Assembly: GCA_964384255.1 (NCBI GenBank)
Contig: CAYLKH010000044.1
Location: 1 to 18,661 of the forward strand
Length of the DNA stretch: 18,661 nt
Direction of reading: 5' to 3'
Source of the DNA: SIG469 sp964384255
GTDB taxonomy: Bacteria; Bacillota; Clostridia; Oscillospirales; Oscillospiraceae
Each line of letters opens with the position of its first letter. Positions within the stretch are counted from its first letter, which is position 1. Shown piece by piece: positions 1 to 4,847 of the stretch. The notes under the pieces are model-generated. The model saw only the letters and a list, made by a program, of their open reading frames with translations, had not been told where the DNA came from and ran no database searches. The position numbers and the translations under genes are program-made.

Positions 1-470
1 CTTTGCCTTGCCTGCAAGGTTGCAAGGGAGAAGTCCAAATCGGTGTCAAACACCAGCCCTGCTTTTTCTCTTGCCGACAGACTATACAGTTCCAGTATCC
101 CGATCCTTCCGGCAAGTGTCTCACGCACTCGTTCCATCATTTTGTACTGTTGAGAACCGGTCAGCCAGATAAGGCCCTTTTCCTCGCTCTCGTCGCAGAT
201 CACCTTGATCTGCTCAAACAGTTCCGGTGCTTTCTGTACCTCATCAATAAGGATGGGCGGCTTATAAGTCTGGAAAAACAGTACAGGGTCGGATTGAGCA
301 AGCTGTCTTGCCATTGCGTTATCCATTGTGACATAGGTTCTGTCATCGGATGCCAAATGCTTCAGCATCGTGGTTTTGCCGACCTGTCTTGCGCCGGTCA
401 CAAGGATAACTTTGAAAAAATTATTGAGCTTCAGGAACTTACGCTCCAGCTCTCGCGTGATATATGTCAT
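1..470 (-). CDS. AAA_14/DUF4143-type ATPase, N-terminal part (cut by window edge)
   Basis: The reading frame starts at the ATG complementary to 468-470 and is open to the left edge, giving 156 codons that begin MTYITRELERKF. A Walker A motif GARQVGKTT lies near residues 26-34. A Walker B-like ILIDEVQ lies near residues 77-83, followed by LTGSQQYKMM and ETLAGRIG. These are the hallmarks of the ATP-binding half of the large prokaryotic AAA_14/DUF4143 family, in which the strand-end GSQ or GSS acts as sensor. The DUF4143 half would lie outside the window. A GGAGGTG ribosome binding site sits five bases before the ATG. Members occur singly in many anaerobes; proposed roles include toxin-antitoxin-like or DNA-associated functions, but the biochemical role is not established. 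I see no partner gene here. The family call is firm; the function is not. Confidence 0.9.
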   Translation of the reverse strand, partial: MTYITRELERKFLKLNNFFKVILVTGARQVGKTTMLKHLASDDRTYVTMDNAMARQLAQSDPVLFFQTYKPPILIDEVQKAPELFEQIKVICDESEEKGLIWLTGSQQYKMMERVRETLAGRIGILELYSLSAREKAGLVFDTDLDFSLATLQARQ

Positions 471-517
471 AACGCACCTCCAACCTGCGATTTTTATGAA
501 AATCTGTGATTGATCGC

Positions 518-546
518 ATTTTATCATAAATTTGCCCCGCCATCAA
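518..546 (-). promoter_or_regulatory. Probable sigma-A promoter of the AAA ATPase gene
   Basis: Read on the minus strand there is TTGATG (541-546), a 17-base spacer and TAAAAT (518-523). Transcription would start near 511, about 40 bases before the ATG at 470. The -35 box and most of the spacer lie inside the inverted repeat at 531-593, so that palindrome may act on this promoter. Confidence 0.55.
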
Positions 547-593
547 GGGGCCATACCTGTTATGGCATCCCCCTTTTCTGTAAACGGGGCAAA
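531..593. repeat. Large nested inverted repeat between greA and the AAA ATPase gene
   Basis: Outer arms TTTGCCCCG (531-539) and CGGGGCAAA (585-593) pair perfectly. Inside them AAGGGG (545-550) faces CCCCCTT (569-575), and CCATA (551-555) pairs with TATGG (561-565) around a 5-base loop. The greA transcript would run through it, so it may end that message, but there is no good run of U after the stem in either direction. It overlaps the likely promoter of the ATPase gene, so an operator or a small mobile repeat are alternatives. Confidence 0.6.
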
Positions 594-638
594 AATCGTA
601 AGAACGGCGGAATATTTCAGAGAGGGGCTGGCTCCCGC

Positions 639-1145
639 TCAGTATTTGCTTATGGGCAGGGACGGGTCGTCTTCGGCCTTTTCGACGCTGCGTATGACGA
701 TATAGTAGCTATAGCTTTCGCTGACCTGGACCAGCACCCGGTCGCCGACCCTGCGGCCCATGACGGACTGACCCACCGGCGATTCCTTGCTGATAAGCCC
801 TTTCAGAGGGTCGTTGCGCAGGGTGGTGACGATCTGGATATCCTGCTCCTCGTCGTCCTCTTCGATATATATCTTAAGCTTGTCAAAAAGCCCCACAACT
901 CCTTCTTCCGCGGCCTGAGGCGCGATGACCCGGGCGGTTTTGACCATCCGCTGGAGATAGCGTATGCGGCTGTCGTTCCGATTTTTTTCCTGCTTCGCGG
1001 CCTTGTATTCAAAGTTTTCGCTCAGGTCGCCATAACTTCGGGCGATCTGGACCTGCTCGATCAGCTTTGGCCGCAGCTCAAGGGTCCGATATTCGATCTC
1101 GGCCTGCATTTTCTGGATATCTATTTCCGTAAGTTCGTCGTACAT
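639..1145 (-). CDS. greA: GreA/GreB-type transcript cleavage factor
   Basis: A 168-residue protein of the usual GreA size (about 160). The N-terminal half is a long coiled-coil hairpin, with the signature GDLSENFEYKAAK at residues 39-51 placing the acidic tip residues (D40, E43) that reach through the RNA polymerase secondary channel. The C-terminal half carries the FKBP-like domain motif ISKESPVGQSVMGRRVGD. Gre factors stimulate RNA cleavage by backtracked polymerase so that elongation can resume. The ATG at 1145 is chosen over an in-frame ATG 30 bases upstream, because CAGGAG precedes it by eight bases and because the upstream ATG falls inside the -10 region of the likely promoter. The sequence diverges from canonical GreA in its first 25 residues, so it may be a paralogue rather than the main GreA. 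Confidence 0.9.
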   Translation of the reverse strand: MYDELTEIDIQKMQAEIEYRTLELRPKLIEQVQIARSYGDLSENFEYKAAKQEKNRNDSRIRYLQRMVKTARVIAPQAAEEGVVGLFDKLKIYIEEDDEEQDIQIVTTLRNDPLKGLISKESPVGQSVMGRRVGDRVLVQVSESYSYYIVIRSVEKAEDDPSLPISKY

Positions 1146-1175
1146 TTTTATCACTCCTGATTTCAGTTCGGCCAT

Positions 1176-1204
1176 ATTATAGCGCCAAAGGGTCGCAAAA
1201 GCAA
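1176..1204 (-). promoter_or_regulatory. Sigma-A promoter of greA
   Basis: On the minus strand TTGCTT (1199-1204), a 17-base spacer and a perfect TATAAT (1176-1181). Predicted start near 1169 gives a leader of about 24 bases to the ATG at 1145 and excludes the longer start at 1175. Confidence 0.8.
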
Positions 1205-1252
1205 ATGAAAACCCGGGGCAGAGCTAATGGCCGTCACCGCCGGGGCAGGGGA

Positions 1253-1281
1253 TTGACACGGTGGACAAAGAAGGTTAGAAT
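1253..1281 (+). promoter_or_regulatory. Sigma-A promoter of the AraC-type regulator gene
   Basis: Perfect TTGACA (1253-1258), a 17-base spacer and TAGAAT (1276-1281). The leader holds a small hairpin CGATG/CATCG (1291-1295 with 1302-1306). It is divergent from the greA promoter, with about 50 bases between the two -35 boxes. Confidence 0.8.
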
Positions 1282-1342
1282 CATGGTGAGCGATGTTTTA
1301 TCATCGGGACAGTGAAAAGGGTTCGGAAAGACGGTGAGAACA

Positions 1343-2305
1343 ATGGACCTGATTACGAAAATGGTATGTGGCCAGTCGGCTCAGCCCAGCCCACCCACTG
1401 ACGACAGCTGGGTGACAGCGGACGAAAACGGAGAGGTCGTTATGACCGGATATCGGGTTTTTCCGGGGATCGACCTGGTGTTTAACGATATCCATACCCA
1501 GCGGTGCGTTATGGATCACGGAAGGGTCGGCAACATTATCGAGATTGACCATTGCCGACAGGGACGTATCGAGCGGGAGTATGGCGACGAATTTTTCTAT
1601 CTCGCTCCCGGGGATCTGGCCATTGGCAAAGCGGGCAGCGGAGCGGGCGAATCCTATTTTCCCCTGAGCCGCTATCACGGGATAACCATCATAATCGATA
1701 TCGACAGCGCGCCCCGGTGCCTGTCGTGCTTTTTGGCCGATGTGTTTGTCAGTCCGGCGGATATTGCCGAAAAATTCTGCGGCGACGGGCAATGCTTTGT
1801 GGCCCGGTCAAAGCCATATGTTGAGCATATTTTTTCCGAGCTTTACGACGTTCCCGACAGCATCAAAAAAGGCTATTTTAAGGTAAAGGTGCTGGAGCTG
1901 CTGCTGGTCCTGATGGGGATGGAATCGGGGGAAGGTGAGGCCGGAAGCCGTTCTCTGGCAAGGGACAAGGTCCAGCTGGCGAAGGAGGTATCCCATTACC
2001 TGACTAACCATATGGGTCAGCGAATAACCGTGGCCCAGCTGGCAAACCAGTTCCACGTTTCGCAAACAGTGCTGAAAACCGCCTTTAAGGGGGTTTATGG
2101 CGTCCCGGTCTATTCCTATATGCGAACCCAGAAAATGCAGCTGGCGGCGATGCTTTTGCGGCAGACCAGTCTGTCGGTAATGGATATCGCCGGAAAATGC
2201 GGGTATGATAACGGCAGCAAGTTCGCCGCCGCGTTCCGGGCGGTGATGGGCTATTCGCCCAACGAATATCGAAACCTGGCAGAAGATCAGCAAACTGACC
2301 TCTGA
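1343..2305 (+). CDS. AraC/XylS-family transcriptional regulator
   Basis: A 320-residue protein. The last 100 residues form the AraC DNA-binding domain with two helix-turn-helix units: the first around ITVAQLANQFHVSQTVLKTAFK, the second around VMDIAGKCGYDNGSKFAAAFR and the family-typical ending MGYSPNEYR. The first 200 residues are a poorly conserved sensor part with cupin-like beta content (for example EFFYLAPGDLAIG) whose ligand cannot be read from the sequence. The ATG at 1343 is preferred because GGTGAG (1333-1338) lies at ribosome-binding distance; an in-frame GTG at 1334 would add three residues but lies within that site. It has its own strong promoter and stands alone, followed by the palindrome-rich gap. 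Regulators of this build usually control neighbouring or distant sugar and stress genes; no target is evident here. Confidence 0.92.
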   Translation: MDLITKMVCGQSAQPSPPTDDSWVTADENGEVVMTGYRVFPGIDLVFNDIHTQRCVMDHGRVGNIIEIDHCRQGRIEREYGDEFFYLAPGDLAIGKAGSGAGESYFPLSRYHGITIIIDIDSAPRCLSCFLADVFVSPADIAEKFCGDGQCFVARSKPYVEHIFSELYDVPDSIKKGYFKVKVLELLLVLMGMESGEGEAGSRSLARDKVQLAKEVSHYLTNHMGQRITVAQLANQFHVSQTVLKTAFKGVYGVPVYSYMRTQKMQLAAMLLRQTSLSVMDIAGKCGYDNGSKFAAAFRAVMGYSPNEYRNLAEDQQTDL

Positions 2306-2320
2306 GCTGACCGGACACCC

Positions 2321-2355
2321 TGTGTCAAAATAGTCCGTTGGACTATTTTGACACA
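2321..2355. repeat. Palindrome 1: perfect 16-bp-stem hairpin (copy A)
   Basis: Arms TGTGTCAAAATAGTCC (2321-2336) and its exact reverse complement (2340-2355) around the loop GTT. It lies 15 bases after the AraC gene stop and could stop transcription, but no U run follows. The same element recurs at 2523-2556 with one base changed. Confidence 0.85.
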
Positions 2356-2396
2356 ACTTGTAGACAAACGCCCGATGGCCTTTGTCTACAAGTTGT
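2353..2396. repeat. Palindrome 2: 16-bp-stem hairpin
   Basis: ACAACTTGTAGACAAA (2353-2368) pairs perfectly with 2381-2396. GCC/GGC continues the stem inside, after one C:C mismatch, leaving the loop CGAT. Its first three bases are shared with palindrome 1. Confidence 0.85.
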
Positions 2397-2398
2397 GC

Positions 2399-2420
2399 GG
2401 AACGAACTTAAGTTCGTTCC
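2399..2420. repeat. Palindrome 3: perfect 22-bp palindrome without spacer
   Basis: GGAACGAACTT followed at once by its reverse complement AAGTTCGTTCC, centred between 2409 and 2410. It begins two bases after palindrome 2. It is followed by GCCGCTGCGGC (2422-2432), a short palindrome whose core CCGCTGCGGC recurs at 2489-2498. Confidence 0.8.
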
Positions 2421-2446
2421 TGCCGCTGCGGCGGGTTATTGAACGC

Positions 2447-2473
2447 GAAAGACACCCCTGATGGGTTTCTTTC
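2447..2473. repeat. Palindrome 4: 11-bp stem with one mismatch
   Basis: GAAAGACACCC (2447-2457) faces GGGTTTCTTTC (2463-2473) around CTGAT, with a single mismatch (2453 against 2467). It is flanked by the two CCGCTGCGGC copies. Confidence 0.7.
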
Positions 2474-2522
2474 ACACTATCTTCCTTTCCGCTGCGGCTA
2501 CTTTATACCTTTGTATACAGTC

Positions 2523-2556
2523 TGTGCCAAAATAGTCCGTTGGACTATTTTGACAC
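2523..2556. repeat. Palindrome 5: second copy (B) of the TAGTCC-GTT-GGACTA hairpin
   Basis: Identical to 2321-2354 in 33 of 34 positions; C at 2527 replaces T, which breaks one pair of the stem. Loop GTT again. It lies about 200 bases downstream of copy A in the same orientation, so the two copies bracket the other palindromes. Confidence 0.85.
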
Positions 2557-2590
2557 GCTGACGGGATTTGTGACCATTTGGAGCTGAAAA

Positions 2591-2660
2591 CGCTCCCTTT
2601 GGAGCGGAAAGGCTAACGGCACAATGCTAAAATATGGTCATATCCGGCGCCCTGGGGCGC
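2591..2660. repeat. Two short GC-rich hairpins before the DUF2325 gene
   Basis: CGCTCC-CTTT-GGAGCG (2591-2606) and GCGCC-CTGG-GGCGC (2647-2660), the latter followed by TGTGCTTTTAAA and therefore a possible weak terminator on the plus strand. Between them lie two GCTAA half-sites (2612-2616 and 2626-2630) and ATATG-GT-CATAT (2632-2643). The whole 2306-2719 gap holds no convincing gene on either strand, only these and the preceding palindromes. Confidence 0.55.
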
Positions 2661-2679
2661 TGTGCTTTTAAACCCACAA

Positions 2680-2695
2680 GTTAGCATATGCTAAC
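2680..2695. promoter_or_regulatory. Perfect 16-bp palindrome, candidate DtxR/IdeR-type metal-regulator operator
   Basis: GTTAGCAT followed by its reverse complement ATGCTAAC, placed 24 bases before the DUF2325 start and just upstream of its ribosome binding site. The half-site TTAGC resembles the TTAGG half-site of DtxR/IdeR iron boxes. Additional GCTAA half-sites lie at 2612 and 2626. The regulator identity is inference; the palindrome itself is plain in the sequence. Confidence 0.55.
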
Positions 2696-2719
2696 CGAAA
2701 TGACGAAAGGAGATGCGAA

Positions 2720-3004
2720 ATGAGCGTTGTAATAGTTGGAGGAAATGAATGTATGACACGGCAGTATATGGACCTGTGCCGCCAGTACAGCTGCCGGGCA
2801 AAGGTATTTACCAAAATGCGTGACGGCCTTAAAAACAAGATGGGAAGCCCCGATCTGCTGGTCCTGTTTACCGGGACCACGTCTCACAAGATGGTAAAGC
2901 TGGCCCTCAGCGAGATCAAGGGAACAGACACGGTGGTCGCCCGCTGTCACAGCAGCTCGATTTCGGCTCTGAAAGGGATACTCGATAACCATGTGGGCGC
3001 ATAA
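2720..3004 (+). CDS. DUF2325 domain protein
   Basis: A 94-residue soluble protein made of one DUF2325 domain: MSVVIVGGNECM at the start, CRAKVFTKM, GSPDLLVLFTGTTSHKMVKLA in the middle and ARCHSSSISALKGIL near the end. The layout suggests a small Rossmann-like fold with conserved Gly, His, Cys and Ser residues. In Clostridia, homologues are often found beside ferrous-iron transport (feo) genes, from memory of the family, but the molecular function is unknown. AAAGGAG lies seven bases before the ATG and a strong hairpin follows the stop, so this is a single-gene transcript. The TTAGC palindrome upstream would fit metal control. No feo gene lies in the window. Confidence 0.88.
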   Translation: MSVVIVGGNECMTRQYMDLCRQYSCRAKVFTKMRDGLKNKMGSPDLLVLFTGTTSHKMVKLALSEIKGTDTVVARCHSSSISALKGILDNHVGA

Positions 3005-3049
3005 GCTGCCACAGGTCGACGCAGAATAATATATGTTTTCCATATTCTT

Positions 3050-3088
3050 ACAGGCTGCCCGGTTTCAGCAGGATCGGGCAGCCTGTTT
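3050..3088 (+). terminator. Rho-independent terminator after the DUF2325 gene
   Basis: A 12-bp perfect stem, ACAGGCTGCCCG (3050-3061) with CGGGCAGCCTGT (3075-3086), a 13-base loop and a short TTT run. It lies in the convergent gap with the CHAP-SLH gene, and may block read-through from that side too, although no T run follows in that direction. Confidence 0.75.
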
Positions 3089-3098
3089 GCTGTCCGGT

Positions 3099-4208
3099 TT
3101 ATGGCCGTGCCGCAAATAGCAGCGATTTGGAGAAAACAGATGTAGCTCCGGCGGCCAGCTGGGCGGCAGACAGGCATGGCTGTTCCCCGTTGCATGACCG
3201 GGCATGGTCATAAAGGTGGACCATCAGCACATAGCCGTGCTGGACCTCCACCGTGTCCCGGGCCATAAAGCTCCCGTCGTCGCCGCAGATGAAAAACCCC
3301 AGATCCAGCATATCCTTAACAGCCTCAAGCGCCCATGGTGACACAGTGTCGTCAAGCGCCAGCGGGTCAGTATCTGTCGCCTGACAGGAGCAGCCCAATG
3401 CGGCCACAGCTCCACTCAGCATGACCGCCGCCTCCTGCCGGGTGACAGGGTCGTCGGGCCTGAAATCGGCGCTTTGGGATATTATCCCCAGGGATGCTGC
3501 CTGAGAAACTGAGGGCGACACTGTGTCGCTGAATAGATAAAGCAGATCTTCCGATACAAGCCGGGGGGAAATGCAGTTGACAGTCTCCATAAGCAGACAG
3601 CAGAATTCCAGACGGCTCATGGCCTTGCGATAATCCTGATGAAGTCCGTCCCCGAGGCCCAGCTGGGCGCAGAGCTGAACCGCGTCTTTAGCCCAGCTGC
3701 TGGGAAATGACGAGGTTTCGCCGTCGGTAAGGCGGTAAAAAATATAGCCGGATGAGGGCCAGCTTATTTGCCGGGCATAGGCGGCCATGCCTGCCCAGCT
3801 CCAGTTCTGCTCGATCAGGGTCACCCAGCCGTCCTGACAGGATTTGACTATCGCCCAGTGGCCATAGCTCTTGCCCCGGTTATAGCCGGGGATAAAGGCT
3901 ATGTCCCCGGTCCGGGGCTGAGTGTCCAGAGTCTCAAAGCTGTAGCCCGGGGTTTTGGATATGGGACCGGAGCCGGAAAAATCCATGTCGATGCCGTAAA
4001 CCTGGCTGTAATAGCGGCTGACATATTCTGAACATTGATAGCGGCTGCTGCCATACATGGCCGGAACACCGTCAAGACTGTCTACCACAAAGTCGGTGCC
4101 TGTGATGGGGATATATGTAACTCCGTCGGTCCCGTCATATCCGGCGCAGACAGCGGTTGAGCAGAGCAGCGAAACGATAACGGTCAGAAGTATTGCTTTT
4201 GTTCTCAT
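3099..4208 (-). CDS. Secreted CHAP-domain peptidoglycan hydrolase with three SLH-like repeats
   Basis: A 369-residue exported protein. Residues 1-22 form a signal peptide, probably cut after VCA; VC lacks the small residue needed for a lipobox. A CHAP cysteine-amidase/endopeptidase domain spans about residues 45-160, with the nucleophile in YQCSEY (C59), the histidine in SYGHWAIV (H117) and the polar residue in LIEQNW (E133 or N135). Three SLH-like repeats follow at about 170-213, 226-271 and 285-335. The second is clearest (SLGIISQSADFRPDDPVTR); the other two are degenerate. CHAP enzymes cleave peptidoglycan amide or cross-bridge bonds, and SLH triplets bind pyruvylated secondary wall polymers, so the enzyme probably stays on the wall and acts in growth or division. 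AGGAGG precedes the ATG at normal distance. It is transcribed alone. The cleaved bond cannot be told from sequence. Confidence 0.85.
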   Translation of the reverse strand: MRTKAILLTVIVSLLCSTAVCAGYDGTDGVTYIPITGTDFVVDSLDGVPAMYGSSRYQCSEYVSRYYSQVYGIDMDFSGSGPISKTPGYSFETLDTQPRTGDIAFIPGYNRGKSYGHWAIVKSCQDGWVTLIEQNWSWAGMAAYARQISWPSSGYIFYRLTDGETSSFPSSWAKDAVQLCAQLGLGDGLHQDYRKAMSRLEFCCLLMETVNCISPRLVSEDLLYLFSDTVSPSVSQAASLGIISQSADFRPDDPVTRQEAAVMLSGAVAALGCSCQATDTDPLALDDTVSPWALEAVKDMLDLGFFICGDDGSFMARDTVEVQHGYVLMVHLYDHARSCNGEQPCLSAAQLAAGATSVFSKSLLFAARP

Positions 4209-4260
4209 GGTGAGCCTCCTGATGGTTTTGTAATTATTGTAATCAGAAGCTCTGTCGATT

Positions 4261-4290
4261 TTGACTGAATCGTTACGCGATTGTTATTAA
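4261..4290 (+). promoter_or_regulatory. Possible second upstream promoter with an internal inverted repeat
   Basis: TTGACT (4261-4266) and TTATTA/TATTAA (4284-4290) at 17-18 bases. The spacer is filled by AATCG-TTACG-CGATT (4268-4282). It could serve the mrnC operon from further upstream, or the repeat could be an operator for the divergent CHAP-SLH gene, for which I find no clear promoter. Confidence 0.35.
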
Positions 4291-4329
4291 AATTTAATCT
4301 TTTTGCCGGGAGGATTCGACGCCGTCCTG

Positions 4330-4338
4330 TGGTATAAT
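4330..4338 (+). promoter_or_regulatory. Extended -10 promoter of the mrnC-rqcH operon
   Basis: TGG followed by a perfect TATAAT (4333-4338) matches the extended -10 form TGnTATAAT. There is no good -35 hexamer at 16-18 bases, as usual for this class. Predicted start is near 4345, giving a leader of about 80 bases. Confidence 0.7.
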
Positions 4339-4350
4339 CATTAGATGGTG

Positions 4351-4394
4351 CATATTCGGGCCGGAGGGCTGCGGTTCGACCCGGCGGGAATATG
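4351..4394 (+). promoter_or_regulatory. Leader hairpin in the mrnC 5' untranslated region
   Basis: CATATTC (4351-4357) pairs with GAATATG (4388-4394), and GCCGG (4360-4364) pairs with CCGGC (4381-4385) across a two-by-two internal loop. The stem starts about six bases after the predicted transcription start and buries the ATG at 4392, which favours the downstream GTG start. It could protect the 5' end or regulate mrnC. Confidence 0.5.
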
Positions 4395-4427
4395 ATGACC
4401 GGTAACAAATCGTTAGGAGTTGAACCT

Positions 4428-4847
4428 GTGACCGACTGTTTTGAAGTCAAGATGACTGATGACGATATTAAAAAAATCAGCACCCTGGGGCTGGCCCATG
4501 TGGGGGATGCTGTATATGAGCTGCTGGTCAGGACCAGTCTGCTGGAAAGTGGGCTGGCAAAAAGCTCTGACCTTCACAGGCTGACTGTCAGCTTTGTCAG
4601 CGCTCCGGCTCAGGCCAGGGCCGTAGACACTGTTCTGCCCTGCCTGAGTCAGGAGGAGCTGGGCGTGTTTAAGCGGGGACGCAACGCCCATGTCCACGCC
4701 GTACCTAAAAACGCTACCCCCGGGCAGTATGGCAAGGCCACCGGCCTGGAGGCGCTGTTTGGCTGGCTGTGGCTGAAAGGAAGAAAAAGCCGGATCAGTC
4801 AGCTGTTTGATATTATCATGAGCGAGGAAAACAAAAATGCCCTTTGA
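4428..4847 (+). CDS. mrnC: Mini-ribonuclease III
   Basis: A 139-residue RNase III-like catalytic domain without a double-stranded-RNA-binding domain, the usual Mini-III size. Family marks are LGLAHVGDAVYELLVR, with the catalytic aspartate of GDAVYE; VSAPAQARAV; the basic stretch KRGRNAHVHAVPKN; and TGLEALFGWLWL, whose glutamate is the second acidic site. The enzyme works as a dimer and, in Bacillus, matures 23S rRNA ends and processes other structured RNAs. GTG at 4428 is chosen because TAGGAG lies eight bases upstream. In-frame ATGs at 4392/4395 have only a weak ribosome binding site and lie in the leader hairpin. It overlaps rqcH by 11 bases, so the two are co-transcribed and probably translationally coupled. 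Here it heads an operon with ribosome quality control rather than the cysS-mrnC pairing known in Bacillus. Confidence 0.9.
   Translation: MTDCFEVKMTDDDIKKISTLGLAHVGDAVYELLVRTSLLESGLAKSSDLHRLTVSFVSAPAQARAVDTVLPCLSQEELGVFKRGRNAHVHAVPKNATPGQYGKATGLEALFGWLWLKGRKSRISQLFDIIMSEENKNAL

Noticed and set aside
1146..1175. Longer start for greA adding ten residues (MAELKSGVIK)
   Set aside because: That ATG overlaps the -10 box of the likely promoter by its first bases, so it would lie at or before the transcript start. The ATG at 1145 has a proper ribosome binding site.
4372..4386. GGTTCGACC resembling a tRNA T-arm
   Set aside because: The flanking five-base stem does not pair, and there is no acceptor, D or anticodon arm nearby.
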